From assembly GCA_946645735.1 (NCBI GenBank), contig CAMPCK010000008.1:1-11370 (forward strand): DNA of 11,370 bases. The letters run 5' to 3'. Source of the stretch: an uncultured Clostridia bacterium. Lineage in GTDB: Bacteria; Bacillota_A; Clostridia; Peptostreptococcales; Anaerovoracaceae. Shown piece by piece: positions 1 to 7,982 of the stretch; within the stretch, counting starts at the first letter, position 1; each line of letters begins with the position of its first letter. The notes beneath the pieces were generated by a model, which had not been told where the DNA came from, did no database searches, and saw only the letters and a program-made list of their open reading frames with translations. Position numbers and translations under genes: made by a program.

Positions 1-179
1 ATCAGCTGTACCGCAAAATTATATCGTTTTAACGTGAATCTTCCTTTTTTCACTTATATCACCTTTAGATATATGTCGATTATGTTATTGCAATTATATC
101 TTAAAAAAGCTTTCTTATGGGCTTTAATAAGTAAAAAAAGTGCGAAAGCAAGGAAATTTTTTATTATTCTTTTTAAAAA

Positions 180-207
180 TTGATTTTTTCTCTCACAGGT
201 TTATCAT
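180..207 (+). promoter_or_regulatory. Possible promoter for the 263-823 gene pair
   Basis: TTGATT (180-185) and TATCAT (202-207) are separated by 16 nt. Each matches the sigma-A hexamers imperfectly. A start site near 214 would give a leader of about 48 nt. The rest of 1-262 is AT-rich with no coding frame I can support. This promoter is only inferred from position and pattern; in such AT-rich DNA similar matches arise by chance. Confidence 0.35.
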
Positions 208-262
208 AAGGTCAATTAAACAAGCAAACGCCATAGCAATTATTTGAAAAGAGGTAAATCAA

Positions 263-565
263 ATGGGCTCATTATTTGAAACGTTAATGCTCGTATGCTT
301 CGGTCTTTCATGGCCTATAAACATGATGAAAGCTTATAAGGCAAGAACCGCCAAGGGAACAAGCCTTCCCTTCCTGCTCCTGATCATCACCGGATACCTT
401 GGAGGTATCGCAGCCAAGATCATCAGCGGAAGCATCAACTATGTACTAATCGTATATCTGATCAATCTTGCAATAGTCCTTCTTAATCTTGCGGTATATT
501 TCCGCAACGTTTCTCTTGACAGAAAGAACGAAAGCAATATCAAACTCGTACCTGTCAGAGCATAA
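263..565 (+). CDS. SemiSWEET/PQ-loop-like small membrane protein
   Basis: A 100-residue, very hydrophobic protein with three predicted membrane helices at about residues 4-22, 35-54 and 58-78, followed by a charged cytosolic tail. This is the size and topology of bacterial SemiSWEETs, which dimerise into sugar transporters. The stretch SWPINMMKAYKARTAKGTSL (16-35) resembles the PQ-loop region of clostridial family members: a proline in helix 1, then a basic, Ser/Thr-rich loop. The canonical Pro-Gln pair reads Pro-Ile here. The start is supported by AAGAGG eight nt upstream of ATG. It lies 39 nt before the next gene and shares its terminator, so the two are probably co-transcribed. Family membership is fairly secure; the transported substrate is unknown, and transport itself is inferred. 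Confidence 0.8.
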   Translation: MGSLFETLMLVCFGLSWPINMMKAYKARTAKGTSLPFLLLIITGYLGGIAAKIISGSINYVLIVYLINLAIVLLNLAVYFRNVSLDRKNESNIKLVPVRA

Positions 566-604
566 TAACCTGTTGATCATTCGATAATAATCGGGGAGTG
601 CATC

Positions 605-823
605 ATGAATAATATTAAAAGAAAAGAAAATAAAGATAAGAACAGCGTTAACGATTTCCTGTATGCCATGGGCATACCCGGAAAAGAAAACAATGAAAGC
701 TACATCGAAAGCCCTGCGGATTTCGCATATGCAATGGGGGTAAGCAAATATATCGGACAAAAGCCCAAAAAGAAAACCGAAACCATCAGTGCTCCGATTA
801 ATGCCAAGCTTAAATACATCTAG
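605..823 (+). CDS. Small lysine-rich protein with duplicated DFxYAMG motif, unknown function
   Basis: A 72-residue protein I do not recognise. It is supported as a gene by a good ribosome-binding site (GGGGAG, six nt before ATG), by its place between a co-directional gene and a terminator that starts 15 nt after its stop, and by its internal structure. The motif DFLYAMGI (residues 17-24) recurs as DFAYAMGV (39-46), with a Ser three residues before each Asp and a 22-residue period. The rest is hydrophilic: a Lys/Asn-rich N-terminus (MNNIKRKENK), a Glu/Asn linker, and a basic PKKK segment (54-57). There is no signal peptide or membrane helix, so it is probably cytosolic and largely unstructured outside the motifs. 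The repeat suggests two equivalent short binding or helical elements, which is inference only. Co-transcription with the SemiSWEET-like gene is likely. Confidence 0.7.
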   Translation: MNNIKRKENKDKNSVNDFLYAMGIPGKENNESYIESPADFAYAMGVSKYIGQKPKKKTETISAPINAKLKYI

Positions 824-838
824 TAATTGCTATTTGAA

Positions 839-863
839 AGCCTTCTTATGAAGGCTCTTTTTT
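839..863 (+). terminator. Rho-independent terminator of the 263-823 pair
   Basis: Perfect 7-bp stem AGCCTTC (839-845) / GAAGGCT (850-856) with a TTAT loop, then C and six T residues (858-863). It begins 15 nt after the stop codon of the repeat-bearing small protein, so it ends that transcript. Confidence 0.9.
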
Positions 864-870
864 ATGCAAA

Positions 871-894
871 AACAGCGGTCCTGAGACCGCTGTT
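871..894 (-). terminator. Rho-independent terminator of the leu-ilvE-ilvA operon
   Basis: Perfect 10-bp inverted repeat AACAGCGGTC (871-880) / GACCGCTGTT (885-894) with a 4-nt loop, starting 16 nt past the ilvA stop. Read on the minus strand, the stem ends in TT and runs into three more T residues before GC, making a short U-tract. It may also act as a back-up terminator for plus-strand transcripts, although the downstream T-run there is interrupted (ATCTTTATT). Confidence 0.85.
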
Positions 895-910
895 ATCTTT
901 ATTCAGATCT

Positions 911-2134
911 TTATACGTTTGTCACCGTGATCTTCGGCTCATAGCCCTTTGATGCCAGAGCGTCCATGATCTTGTTCTTGTGATCAGTTCCGAAGGCTTC
1001 TATGGTCACCTTCAGTTCAACCGCAACGTTTCTGTTGATGGATACGAACTGGTTGTGTTCAAGCTTAATAACGTTTCCGTTTTCTTCAGCTATAATGGAT
1101 GCAACCTTGTTGAGTTCGCCCGGCTTATCGGGAAGAAGTACGGATACGGTGAATACCCTGTCTCTCATAATCAGTCCCTGACGGATGACGGAGCTCATGG
1201 TGATGACATCCATGTTTCCTCCGGAAAGAATGGCAACTATCCTCTTGTCCGTAACATCCAGGTGCTTGACAGCAGCCACTGCAAGAAGGCCGGAGTTCTC
1301 AACAACCATCTTATGATTCTCTACGATGTCGAGATAGCTCATGACGAGTTCCTCATCATCAATGGTGATTATATCGTCAAGATTCTTCTGAAGATAGGGG
1401 AAGATCTTGGTGCCTGGGGTCTTGACAGCAGTTCCGTCAGCGATAGTATTGGCTGTGGGAAGGGTCACCACTTCACCTGCTTCAAGAGATGCCTTGAGAC
1501 AGGCTGCCCCTGCAGGTTCTACACCGATAACCTTGATCTTGGGATTGAGCTGCTTGGCAAGGGTGGATACTCCCGTTGCAAGTCCGCCGCCTCCGACAGG
1601 TACGAGGATATAGTCCACAAGAGGGAGATCCTTAAAGATCTCCATGGCGATGGTTCCCTGTCCTGTGGCAACTGCCGGATCATCGAAGGGATGAACGAAG
1701 GTGTAGCCCTTTTCTTCAGCCAGTTTAAGGGCATATTCACAGGCTTCATCGTAAACGTCTCCGTAAAGTATTACTTCAGCGCCGTATCCCTTGGTGCGGT
1801 TTACCTTGATGAGGGGTGTTGTTGTGGGCATTACAATCACTGCCTTAACCCCATAGGCCTGGGCAGCGTAAGCTACTCCCTGGGCATGGTTTCCGGCAGA
1901 AGCTGTGATGAGACCTTTCTTACGCTCTTCTTTTGAAAGGGTGCTGATCTTATAATATGCGCCTCTCAGCTTATATGCCCCGGTTCTCTGCATGTTCTCA
2001 GGCTTGAGATAGACCTTGTTCCCGGTCTGCTTGCTTAAGTAGTCACTGTAAACAAGCTTGGTCTCCAGGGTTACCTTTTTTACTTCTTCACTGGCCTCTT
2101 CAAATCTCTCGAGGCTCAGCATTTCGTATGACAT
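911..2134 (-). CDS. ilvA: Threonine ammonia-lyase (threonine dehydratase), biosynthetic
   Basis: PLP enzyme that converts threonine to 2-oxobutyrate and ammonia, the first step of the isoleucine branch; cytosolic. The 407-residue protein has a fold-type II catalytic domain (about 1-320): the PLP lysine is K55 in RTGAYKLRGA, SAGNHAQG lies at 79-86, the phosphate-binding GGGG loop at 181-184, and SGGN at 304-307. A single ACT-like domain follows (about 326-403, starting RVFTVSVLLPDKPGEL). This is the medium-length architecture, shorter than the roughly 510-residue E. coli IlvA with its two regulatory subdomains and longer than ACT-less lyases. The ACT domain suggests allosteric control, but the ligand cannot be read from sequence. 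Last gene of the operon, 19 nt after ilvE. The upstream Shine-Dalgarno is only moderate (AGAAAGG). A catabolic TdcB-type role is possible, but the context favours biosynthesis. Confidence 0.93.
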   Translation of the reverse strand: MSYEMLSLERFEEASEEVKKVTLETKLVYSDYLSKQTGNKVYLKPENMQRTGAYKLRGAYYKISTLSKEERKKGLITASAGNHAQGVAYAAQAYGVKAVIVMPTTTPLIKVNRTKGYGAEVILYGDVYDEACEYALKLAEEKGYTFVHPFDDPAVATGQGTIAMEIFKDLPLVDYILVPVGGGGLATGVSTLAKQLNPKIKVIGVEPAGAACLKASLEAGEVVTLPTANTIADGTAVKTPGTKIFPYLQKNLDDIITIDDEELVMSYLDIVENHKMVVENSGLLAVAAVKHLDVTDKRIVAILSGGNMDVITMSSVIRQGLIMRDRVFTVSVLLPDKPGELNKVASIIAEENGNVIKLEHNQFVSINRNVAVELKVTIEAFGTDHKNKIMDALASKGYEPKITVTNV

Positions 2135-2153
2135 GTCTAACCTTTCTTTTGCT

Positions 2154-3224
2154 TTATTTTACCGGGACTACCCAGCCCATTTCGTCTTCTATCTTTCCCC
2201 ACTGGATGCCGGTAAGCGTATCATAGAGCCACTGGGAAGTCTCGCCGATCTTTCCGCCGTTTATCTCATATACCTCTTCCTTGAAGGCAAGAGTGCCAAC
2301 GGGGGAGATGACTGCGGCAGTTCCGCATCCGAAGGCTTCCTCCAGTTTACCGGTCCTGGCTGCTTCCATAAGTTCCTCAGCGCTGATCTTTCTCTCTTCG
2401 CAGGGAATGCCTTTTGCTCTTAAGTATTCCAGAATGCTCTTTCTGGTGATGCCGGGAAGGATGGATCCTTCAGCAATGCTTGGTGTAACTACGACCCCGT
2501 CGATCTTGAACATGATGTTCATGGCGCCTACTTCTTCAACGTATTTTCTCTCTACGCCGTCAAGCCACAGTACCTGAGAATATCCCTTTGCCATGGCTCT
2601 GTCGCCGGCTCTCTGGGAAGCAGCGTAGTTTCCGCCGCACTTGGTGAATCCCGTGCCGCCTCTTACCGCTCTTACGTCCTCGTCCTCGATCATGATGCTT
2701 ACGGGGTTCAGGCCTTCTGCATAATAGCTGCCTGAAGGTGAAACGATGATAACGAATCTGTAGTGTTTAACCTTATGAAGAGCCAGGTCCACCTGATCTG
2801 CAAAGTAGAAAGGCCGGATATATAAGGAAGTACCAAAACCATGAGGTACCCACTCGCTGTCAACTTCCACGAGAGCCTTTACCGCCTCTACGAAATCCTC
2901 TTCGGGAATGTCAGGCATGGAAAATCTGGCAGCGGATCTGTTCATTCTTCTGGCGTTCTCAATGGGTCTGAAGAGCTGGATCTTACCTTCTGCAGTTCTG
3001 TAGGCCTTGAGTCCCTCAAAGATCTCCAATGCATAGTGAAGGACTGTTGAGGCAGGGTCGATTTCCAGAGGTCCGTAAGGAACGATTCTGGCATCATGCC
3101 AGCCTTCTCCTTCGTCCCAGTCCATCAGGAACATGTGGTCAGAGAATTTAAGTCCGAATCCCAGGGTTGATTCATCCTGAGGGATGGGCTTAGGGTTAGC
3201 GGTTTTGGTTACTTTGATTTCCAT
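2154..3224 (-). CDS. ilvE: Branched-chain amino acid aminotransferase (group II)
   Basis: Fold-type IV PLP aminotransferase that performs the last step to valine, leucine and isoleucine, with glutamate as amino donor. Its 356 residues match the longer group II (eukaryote-like) BCATs rather than the ~310-residue E. coli IlvE type. The PLP lysine is K195 in the characteristic FTKCGGNYAAS (193-203). The class-IV signature spans about 229-265, starting YVEEVGAMNIMF and ending in a SILPGITRKSIL stretch. GCGTAAVISPVG (299-310) forms the cofactor phosphate-binding region. The start is fixed by TTGGAGGA, with GGAGG eight nt before ATG. It lies 20 nt after leuB and 19 nt before ilvA in the same transcript, so the shared transaminase is co-expressed with the leucine branch. 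Confidence 0.95.
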   Translation of the reverse strand: MEIKVTKTANPKPIPQDESTLGFGLKFSDHMFLMDWDEGEGWHDARIVPYGPLEIDPASTVLHYALEIFEGLKAYRTAEGKIQLFRPIENARRMNRSAARFSMPDIPEEDFVEAVKALVEVDSEWVPHGFGTSLYIRPFYFADQVDLALHKVKHYRFVIIVSPSGSYYAEGLNPVSIMIEDEDVRAVRGGTGFTKCGGNYAASQRAGDRAMAKGYSQVLWLDGVERKYVEEVGAMNIMFKIDGVVVTPSIAEGSILPGITRKSILEYLRAKGIPCEERKISAEELMEAARTGKLEEAFGCGTAAVISPVGTLAFKEEVYEINGGKIGETSQWLYDTLTGIQWGKIEDEMGWVVPVK

Positions 3225-3244
3225 TAGTGTTTTCCTCCAATATG

Positions 3245-4345
3245 TTAATTAAAATTATTTACTATTATATATGAAGCAATGATTTCCCCTGCTTCTTCAG
3301 TTGAAACCACCTTCTGGTCAGGCCCTGCCTGAAGGTCTGCTGTCCTGTATCCTGCTTTAAGGAATTCGTTTACAGCATTCTCAATGGCATCGGCTTCCTC
3401 CGAAAGGCCCAGACTGTATCTCAGCATCATGGCTGCAGAAAGGATCGTTGCAATGGGGTTGGCCTTTCCTGAGCCTGCAATGTCGGGAGCGGAACCGTGT
3501 ACGGGTTCATACATTCCGAAGTTTCCTTCCGTAAGGCTTGCAGAAGGGAGCATTCCGATGGAGCCTGTGATCTGGCTTGCTTCATCGGACAGAATGTCTC
3601 CAAAGATATTTGATGTGAGAATTACGTCGAACTGCTTGGGCGCTCTCACCAGCTGCATGGCAGCGTTATCCACATAGAGATTGTCAAGTTCAACCTCAGG
3701 GTATTCCATGGCAACTTCTGCCACAGTCCTTCTCCAGAGTCTGGAGCTCTCAAGGACATTGGCCTTGTCCACAGAGGTGACTTTCTTTCCCCTCTTCATG
3801 GCGAGATCAAAAGCAACTCTTGCGATTCTTCTTATCTCCATCTGGGAATATTCCTCAACGTCATATGCAACTTCTCCGATTTCAGGATCTGTCTCAGGCT
3901 TTAAGGCATGCTCTCCGAAGTATATGCCTCCCGTGAGTTCCCTTACTATTAATATATCGAGGCCGCCCTTAAGGATCTCGCTCTTTAAGGGAGATGCGTC
4001 CTTAAGTTCATCGAAAACCACGGCGGGTCTCAGATTAGCGTAGAGGTTAAGAGCCTTTCTTATTCCGAGAAGGGCCTTCTCGGGCCTGTTGGATGCAGGC
4101 TGGCTGTCCCACTTGGGGCCGCCTACTGCTCCGAGAAGCACTGCGTCAGAACTGAGAGCCTTCTCCACTGTTACCTTCGGCAGGCACTCTCCTGTGGCGT
4201 CAATTGCCGCTCCGCCTATAAGACAGTGTTCATATTCAAATTCTTTTCCGAATTTTTTTCCTGTTTTGTCCAGGACCTTCAGGGTCTCCCTGACCACCTC
4301 AGGACCTATGCCGTCTCCGGCTAAAACTGTTATCCTGTATCCCAT
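3245..4345 (-). CDS. leuB: 3-isopropylmalate dehydrogenase
   Basis: Catalyses NAD-dependent oxidation and decarboxylation of 3-isopropylmalate to 2-oxoisocaproate, the last leucine-specific step before transamination. The 366-residue length is normal for the family. Visible motifs are the N-terminal [10 protein letters not shown] (8-17), [10 protein letters not shown] (135-144), and the family signature [20 protein letters not shown] (246-265). The Mg-binding aspartates are D226, D250 and D254, with the spacing known from Thermus [20 protein letters not shown] (284-298) contains the Asp that selects NAD over NADP. Its ATG directly abuts the leuD stop (TAA-ATG, no gap), and its Shine-Dalgarno AGAGGAG lies inside the end of leuD, so translational coupling is likely. 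The C-terminus IIVNNFN is slightly unusual but nothing is missing. Confidence 0.96.
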   Translation of the reverse strand: MGYRITVLAGDGIGPEVVRETLKVLDKTGKKFGKEFEYEHCLIGGAAIDATGECLPKVTVEKALSSDAVLLGAVGGPKWDSQPASNRPEKALLGIRKALNLYANLRPAVVFDELKDASPLKSEILKGGLDILIVRELTGGIYFGEHALKPETDPEIGEVAYDVEEYSQMEIRRIARVAFDLAMKRGKKVTSVDKANVLESSRLWRRTVAEVAMEYPEVELDNLYVDNAAMQLVRAPKQFDVILTSNIFGDILSDEASQITGSIGMLPSASLTEGNFGMYEPVHGSAPDIAGSGKANPIATILSAAMMLRYSLGLSEEADAIENAVNEFLKAGYRTADLQAGPDQKVVSTEEAGEIIASYIIVNNFN

Positions 4346-4837
4346 TTATTTGCTCTCCTCTGCGATGCTGTTGAGCAGTCCGCCTGCTTTTATGATCTTC
4401 TGAATGGATTCCGGGAAGGGATGAGCCTGATACTCCTCACCCTTGGTCAGATTCCTGATGATTCCTGAGTCAAAATCCACTTCCACCTCGTCGCCTGCAT
4501 CGATCTTTTCGGATGCCTCGGGGCACTCCATGATGGGAAGGCCGATATTGATGGAATTTCTGTAAAAAATCCTCGCAAAGGTGTTGGCTATGACGCAGTC
4601 GATTCCTGATGCCTTGATGGCTATGGGAGCGTGCTCTCTGGATGATCCGCAGCCGAAGTTGTCTCCTGCTACCATGATGTCACCCTGCTGGACCTTGTTT
4701 ATGAAGTCCTTATCGATATCTTCCATGCAGTGGGAAGCCAGTTCCTTGTGGTCCTGGGTGTTAAGGTGACGGGCAGGGATAATTACGTCTGTATCGACGT
4801 TATTTCCATATTTATGTACTTTTCCGTGTGCTTTCAT
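4346..4837 (-). CDS. leuD: 3-isopropylmalate dehydratase small subunit
   Basis: Small (swivel-domain) subunit of isopropylmalate isomerase. With LeuC it interconverts 2- and 3-isopropylmalate through dehydration and rehydration. I choose the inner ATG at 4837, giving 163 residues ([20 protein letters not shown]), because AAGGGGG sits five nt upstream, overlapping the leuC stop, and family members begin here. An in-frame ATG at 4858 would add seven residues that overlap leuC. Motifs are [13 protein letters not shown] (10-22) and the substrate-contacting [10 protein letters not shown] (62-71). The length is typical of the short bacterial LeuD (about 160-165), not the ~200-residue enterobacterial form. 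The gene starts 10 nt after leuC and ends immediately before leuB. Confidence 0.95.
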   Translation of the reverse strand: MKAHGKVHKYGNNVDTDVIIPARHLNTQDHKELASHCMEDIDKDFINKVQQGDIMVAGDNFGCGSSREHAPIAIKASGIDCVIANTFARIFYRNSINIGLPIMECPEASEKIDAGDEVEVDFDSGIIRNLTKGEEYQAHPFPESIQKIIKAGGLLNSIAEESK

Positions 4838-4842
4838 TTCGG

Positions 4843-4849
4843 CCCCCTT
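4843..4849 (-). promoter_or_regulatory. Ribosome-binding site that sets the leuD start
   Basis: Read on the minus strand, AAGGGGG is followed by five nt and the ATG at 4837. Its two A residues belong to the leuC TAA stop, linking termination of leuC to initiation of leuD. The upstream alternative ATG at 4858 has only a short AGGA four nt before it. Confidence 0.75.
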
Positions 4850-6116
4850 ATATCTCATCCGGTCCTGCTATCCTGCCTGCCAGAGCAGACGCTGCAGCTA
4901 CTGCAGGAGATGCCAGATAAACTTCTGATTTAACGTGTCCCATTCTTCCTACAAAGTTTCTGTTGGTGGTGGCAACTGCCCTCTCGCCTTCAGCAAGGAT
5001 ACCCATGTAGCCTCCAAGGCAGGGTCCGCAGGTGGGAGTTGATACTACACATCCCGCATCGATAAAGTCTTCGATATATCCGAGCTTTATGCACTCCTTG
5101 TATATGGCCTGGGTAGCGGGGATGATGATTACTCTCAGGCCCCTGGCCACGTGTTTTCCTCTTAAGATATCCGCTGCTGTCTTCATGTCGGAAAGTCTGC
5201 CGTTGGTGCATGATCCGATAACCACCTGATCGATCTCAACGGGCTCCATGGCCTTTACTTCATCGATGGTTTTGGTGTTTTCAGGAAGATGAGGGAAGGA
5301 AACCGTAGGTCTGATCTCGCTTAAGTTGATCTCGTATACCTCATCGTACTCGGCATCTTCGTCTGCAGTGTACACCTTGTATTCTCTGTCAACTCTTCCC
5401 TTCATGTATTCTATGGTCTTGTCGTCCACGGGGAAGATTCCGTTTTTTCCGCCGGCTTCGATGGCCATGTTACAGATGCAGAAGCGGTCGTCCATGCTTA
5501 AGGATGCAACACCGGGGCCTGTGAACTCCATGGATTTATAGAGGGCTCCGTCAACTCCGATCATGCCGATTATGTGAAGGATAACATCCTTTCCGCTTAC
5601 GTTCTTTTGAAGTTCTCCCGTAAGGTTGAACTTAAGGGCGGAAGGCACCTTGAACCAGGTCTGGCCCGTTGCCATTCCAGATGTAAGGTCTGTGGAACCA
5701 ACTCCTGTGGAAAAGGCCCCGAGAGCTCCATAGGTACAGGTGTGTGAATCGGCTCCGATCACAGCTTCACCTGAAGCTACCAGGCCTTTTTCGGGAAGCA
5801 GAGAATGTTCGATTCCCATCTCTCCCACGTCAAAGAAGTTGTCTATGTCGAAACGCCTTGCGAAGGTACGGCATTTTTTGCACTGTTCTGCGGATTTGAT
5901 GTCCTTGTTTGGCACGAAGTGGTCCATGACAAGGGCGATCTTCGATTTGTCGAAGACCTTGCCGAAGCCTGCCTTTTCAAACTCGTTTATTGAAACGGGA
6001 CCTGTAATGTCGTTTGCAAGAACCAGGTCCAGCCTGGCTGTGATAAGCTGTCCGGCCTCAACGTGATCGAGTCCGGCATGGGCAGCTAAGATTTTCTGAG
6101 TCATGGTCATTCCCAT
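4848..6116 (-). CDS. leuC: 3-isopropylmalate dehydratase large subunit
   Basis: Aconitase-family [4Fe-4S] catalytic subunit of isopropylmalate isomerase, acting with LeuD in the second leucine-specific step. It has 422 residues, the usual size for the archaeal/clostridial-type LeuC (about 420), shorter than the ~466-residue enterobacterial form. Cluster ligands are C303 in VIGSCTNGR and C363/C366 in [16 protein letters not shown] (121-126) is the conserved substrate-site motif, and FVGRMG (388-393) is the C-terminal aconitase motif. The start at 6116 is supported by AGGAGG six to seven nt upstream, overlapping the leuA TAG stop; ATGs at codons 3 and 5 are placed too far from it. Separated from leuA by 11 nt and from leuD by 10 nt. 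Confidence 0.96.
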   Translation of the reverse strand: MGMTMTQKILAAHAGLDHVEAGQLITARLDLVLANDITGPVSINEFEKAGFGKVFDKSKIALVMDHFVPNKDIKSAEQCKKCRTFARRFDIDNFFDVGEMGIEHSLLPEKGLVASGEAVIGADSHTCTYGALGAFSTGVGSTDLTSGMATGQTWFKVPSALKFNLTGELQKNVSGKDVILHIIGMIGVDGALYKSMEFTGPGVASLSMDDRFCICNMAIEAGGKNGIFPVDDKTIEYMKGRVDREYKVYTADEDAEYDEVYEINLSEIRPTVSFPHLPENTKTIDEVKAMEPVEIDQVVIGSCTNGRLSDMKTAADILRGKHVARGLRVIIIPATQAIYKECIKLGYIEDFIDAGCVVSTPTCGPCLGGYMGILAEGERAVATTNRNFVGRMGHVKSEVYLASPAVAAASALAGRIAGPDEI

Positions 6117-6127
6117 GAGCTTACCTC

Positions 6128-7837
6128 CTATTTTATGAAATGGTTTACGTCGTTCATTCTGTTAAGGGCACTTACAAGAGCGTTAACTGAGGCGAGGATG
6201 ATATCCGCCTGGGTTCCCACTCCCCAGAACTGTCTGCCCACTTCATCTTCAATGCAGATGTAGGCTGCAGCCTTGGAGTTGGAATCTCCTGAAATGGCGT
6301 GCTCTGAATAGGTTACGAATTTATAGTTGAACTTGTAATCCGTCTTCTTAAGGGCGTTTGCCACAGCGTCCAGACGGCCGTTACCTCTTCCGTCATATTC
6401 TCTGGGCTCTCCGCCGTCTATTACAACCTTCATGTGGACTGCGAAGCCATCCTCAGACTCGGTCTTGGTGGATGAGAAGTGGCTGAAGTAGGCTTCCGTA
6501 ATGTCCAGAGGCTTGAAGTAGTTGATGTACTTCTTTTCGAATACGTCGAAGATCTCGTCCGGTTTCAGTTCTTCGTGAGCTTTGTCTGAGATATCCTTCA
6601 TCATGTATCCGACTTCCGCTCTCATGGCCTTTGGTATCACGTAGCCAAAGTCTCTTTCTATTATATATGCTACTCCGCCCTTTCCGGACTGAGAGTTGAT
6701 TCTGATTACGTCTGCATCATATTCTCTTCCCACATCATGGGGATCGATGGGAAGATAAGGAACCGTCCAGCGTGAAGGATCCGTCTCCTCTCTCCACTTC
6801 ATACCCTTGGCGATGGCATCCTGGTGAGAACCTGAGAAGGCTGCGAATACGAGAGATCCGCTGTAGGGATGTCTCGGCTCGACCACCATTCCTGTGTATT
6901 TCTCATACATCTCGACACATGCAGGCATATTGCTGAAGTCAAGTCCCGGATCCACTCCGTGAGTAAACATGTTCATGGCGAGGGTCACGATATCGACGTT
7001 TCCGGTTCTCTCGCCGTTACCGAAGAGGGTCCCTTCGATACGATCGGCTCCCGCAAGAAGTCCCAGCTCTGCGTCTGCAACTCCTGTTCCCCTGTCGTTA
7101 TGAGGGTGAAGGGATACGACTACGTTTTCCCTTGAGTGGAAGTTCTCGCACATATATTCTATTTGGTCTGCAAAGACATGAGGCATGGACATCTCAACCG
7201 TTGCCGGCAGATTGATTATGACCTTGTTTTCGGGCGTAGGTTCCCAGATGTCGATTACTGCGTTACACACCTCAAGAGCGAATTCAGGTTCTGTTCCCGT
7301 GAAGCTCTCAGGAGAATATTCGTACTGGAATTCCGTGTCAGGATACTCCTTTGCGATCTCTTTTATGAGCTCGGCTCCGTCTGTTGCGATCTTCTTTATC
7401 TCATCCTTTTCCATTCTGAAGACCTGCTGTCTCTGGGCAAAGGATGTGGAGTTGTAAAGATGTACAACTGCCTTCTTGGCTCCAACCAGAGAATCAAAAG
7501 TCTTCCTTATTATATGTTCTCTTGACTGGGTCAGCACCTGAACGGTAACGTCGTCAGGAATGAGGCTGTCGTCTATGAGTTTTCTTAAGAATTCGAATTC
7601 AGTTTCAGACGCTGCCGGGAATCCGACTTCTATCTCCTTGAACCCGATATCACATAGGGCCTTGAACATGGATAGCTTCTCCTCCAGGCTCATAGGCACA
7701 ATCAGGGCCTGATTGCCGTCTCTTAAATCCACGCTGCACCAGCGGGGAGCCTTCTCCACGTGATCTTTAAATACCCATTTGTGTTCGCATACAGGCGGCT
7801 TGTAATAACCGACGCTGTACTTGGTCCAGTTCTTCAT
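6128..7837 (-). CDS. leuA: 2-isopropylmalate synthase, long (LeuA type 2) form
   Basis: Condenses acetyl-CoA with 2-oxoisovalerate to 2-isopropylmalate, the committed and normally leucine-inhibited step. The chosen start gives 569 residues. The TIM barrel carries [11 protein letters not shown] (35-45, with catalytic Arg39 and metal-binding Asp40), the metal-ligand HPHND (244-248, His244 and His246) and [10 protein letters not shown] (273-282). A linker region follows, then a C-terminal LeuA dimer/regulatory domain (about 440-560) with [14 protein letters not shown] (483-496) and [20 protein letters not shown] (539-558). N-terminal [20 protein letters not shown] and the length place it in the actinobacterial/fungal-like long family rather than the ~515-residue E. 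coli type. First gene of the minus operon; leuC follows after 11 nt. The regulatory domain supports feedback inhibition by leucine, by family knowledge. Confidence 0.96.
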   Translation of the reverse strand: MKNWTKYSVGYYKPPVCEHKWVFKDHVEKAPRWCSVDLRDGNQALIVPMSLEEKLSMFKALCDIGFKEIEVGFPAASETEFEFLRKLIDDSLIPDDVTVQVLTQSREHIIRKTFDSLVGAKKAVVHLYNSTSFAQRQQVFRMEKDEIKKIATDGAELIKEIAKEYPDTEFQYEYSPESFTGTEPEFALEVCNAVIDIWEPTPENKVIINLPATVEMSMPHVFADQIEYMCENFHSRENVVVSLHPHNDRGTGVADAELGLLAGADRIEGTLFGNGERTGNVDIVTLAMNMFTHGVDPGLDFSNMPACVEMYEKYTGMVVEPRHPYSGSLVFAAFSGSHQDAIAKGMKWREETDPSRWTVPYLPIDPHDVGREYDADVIRINSQSGKGGVAYIIERDFGYVIPKAMRAEVGYMMKDISDKAHEELKPDEIFDVFEKKYINYFKPLDITEAYFSHFSSTKTESEDGFAVHMKVVIDGGEPREYDGRGNGRLDAVANALKKTDYKFNYKFVTYSEHAISGDSNSKAAAYICIEDEVGRQFWGVGTQADIILASVNALVSALNRMNDVNHFIK

Positions 7838-7844
7838 TTTGTCT

Positions 7845-7850
7845 TCCTCC
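7845..7850 (-). promoter_or_regulatory. Ribosome-binding site that sets the leuA start
   Basis: On the minus strand GGAGGA lies with its GGAGG eight nt before the ATG at 7837. The frame is open further upstream to an ATG at 7868-7870, but that codon lies inside the predicted TATAAT box and lacks a Shine-Dalgarno, so 7837 is the supported start. Confidence 0.85.
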
Positions 7851-7868
7851 GAATGTTCGCTATCTAGC

Positions 7869-7896
7869 ATTATAGCTTAATTGTAGGCTTATGCAA
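7869..7896 (-). promoter_or_regulatory. Proximal leuA promoter (P1)
   Basis: A perfect TATAAT on the minus strand (7874 to 7869) is preceded by 16 nt and TTGCAT (7896 to 7891). The -35 box matches consensus at only three of six positions. Transcription would begin near 7863, leaving a leader of about 25 nt that contains little more than the ribosome-binding site. The weak -35 lies inside an inverted repeat (7890-7912), which suggests regulated rather than constitutive use. Inferred from pattern and position. Confidence 0.6.
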
Positions 7897-7912
7897 TGCA
7901 TTTATTTGCATA
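7890..7912. repeat. Dyad TATGCAA-N9-TTGCATA over the leuA P1 -35 region
   Basis: Perfect 7-bp inverted repeat (7890-7896 and 7906-7912) with a 9-bp centre, 23 bp in all. The half-site centres are 16 bp apart, so the arms sit on roughly the same side of the helix when allowance is made for pitch. The left arm contains the predicted leuA -35 hexamer, so a bound dimeric protein would block or recruit polymerase. No known regulator is assigned. Confidence 0.5.
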
Positions 7913-7929
7913 GTTCCTCATATTTTAAT

Positions 7930-7958
7930 ATAATAGTGCAAATTATTATTTTTGTAAA
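7930..7958 (-). promoter_or_regulatory. Possible distal leuA promoter (P2)
   Basis: On the minus strand TTTACA (7958 to 7953), 17 nt, then TATTAT (7935 to 7930). Each hexamer differs from consensus at one position and the spacing is ideal. A start near 7923 would give a leader of about 85 nt that includes the 7890-7912 dyad. The region is very AT-rich, so chance matches are expected. Confidence 0.4.
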
Positions 7959-7982
7959 GTGGTTTTTTGTGTTAAAAATATA

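Noticed and set aside
100..131. Hairpin CTTAAAAAAGC / GCTTTAATAAG upstream of the first gene
   Set aside because: The 11-bp stem has two adjacent A-A mismatches, is mostly A/T, and lacks a U-tract on either strand. It is neither a convincing terminator nor a known riboswitch.
1..262. Search for tRNA, riboswitch or partial gene in the left end
   Set aside because: No cloverleaf, no conserved riboswitch core, and no coding frame with a ribosome-binding site were seen; only AT-rich sequence and a weak promoter.
980..1936. 318-codon plus-strand open frame antisense to ilvA
   Set aside because: It lies wholly inside ilvA, has no recognisable domain, and its translation is what the codon bias of the opposite strand produces. 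Similar shorter frames opposite the other genes were dropped for the same reason.
4838..4858. Seven-residue extension of leuD overlapping leuC
   Set aside because: The inner ATG at 4837 has a much better ribosome-binding site and matches the family N-terminus.
7838..7870. Eleven-residue N-terminal extension of leuA from an ATG at 7870
   Set aside because: That ATG is part of the predicted TATAAT box, has no Shine-Dalgarno, and the extension would translate across the GGAGGA site that serves the ATG at 7837.
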